Positions 63,958 to 64,000 of a stretch of DNA of 64,000 nucleotides are shown piece after piece. The position numbers and the translations under genes are program-made. This DNA comes from Lithodes maja (Eukaryota; Arthropoda; Malacostraca; Decapoda; Lithodidae): contig JBAKBP010007468.1 in the NCBI GenBank assembly GCA_037953745.1, positions 17,501 through 81,500 of the forward strand, given 5' to 3'. Under the pieces are notes generated by a model that saw nothing but the letters and a program-made list of their open reading frames with translations, had not been told where the DNA came from and searched no databases. Position 1 is the first letter of the stretch, and each line of letters begins with the position of its first letter.

Positions 63958-64000
63958 AGTACTGAAAAGCATCCTGACCTTCCAAAGAAGGTCAGGACAC

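Overview
This window looks like repeat-dense, gene-poor euchromatin of a large invertebrate genome. An arthropod, and most plausibly a decapod-type crustacean, would fit the mix of CR1/L2 LINEs, Ty3/gypsy elements, TTAA-flanked miniature elements, (TA)n tracts and minisatellites. That assignment is inference: I see no single-copy host gene, no intact tRNA or rRNA gene and no CRISPR. Nearly all recognisable coding sequence belongs to transposable elements, and most of it is broken.

Layout, left to right. (1) 0.5-5 kb: an 89-bp minisatellite, then CR1-type LINE copy A (plus strand) carrying an SGNH-esterase ORF1 remnant, endonuclease and reverse transcriptase, split by a 472-bp TTAA-flanked element. 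(2) 5-10.3 kb: miniature inverted-repeat elements, a dispersed repeat, and a TIR element (6.8-8.4 kb) whose core is a 34-bp tandem array itself split by a TTAA element. (3) 10.4-13.8 kb: an L2-like LINE, one frameshift from an open endonuclease-RT frame, with an (ATT)n tail. (4) 14.4-17.1 kb: 5'-truncated CR1 copy B, split by another TTAA element. (5) 19.7-25.2 kb: CR1 copy C (minus strand), flanked on both sides by the same 21-bp minisatellite. (6) 25.2-38.7 kb: a LINE 3' fragment split by an 869-bp insertion containing a 223-bp hairpin; two LTRs of one family (S1, S2); and, nested in S2 with a GTAC target duplication, a 9.0-kb gypsy element (G1, minus strand). (7) 38.7-42.8 kb: hairpin element, TTAA elements and LINE 3' fragments. 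(8) 42.8-51.2 kb: a second gypsy element (G2, minus strand) of the S1/S2 LTR family. (9) 51-64 kb: a LINE RT fragment, a 28-bp minisatellite, another LINE fragment, two related TTAA elements, a TIR element and, at the right edge, a decayed LINE ORF1 with RRM-like and zinc-knuckle regions.

The most interesting content is the pair G1 and G2. In both, integrase lies between protease and reverse transcriptase (gag-PR-INT-RT-RNaseH), the Ty1/copia-like order described for Gmr1-like Ty3/gypsy elements. Both gag proteins carry a capsid segment that reads like a SCAN domain. G1 lacks the start of RT and G2 lacks nearly everything after it, so neither can act alone, yet the two G1 LTRs are almost identical.

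A second theme is a heavy load of short TTAA-flanked elements (about twelve, several families), consistent with piggyBac-type transposition in trans. Several sit inside LINEs or LTRs and so give a relative order of insertion. All coordinates and motif calls come from reading by eye. Family names rest on motif recognition, not database searches.
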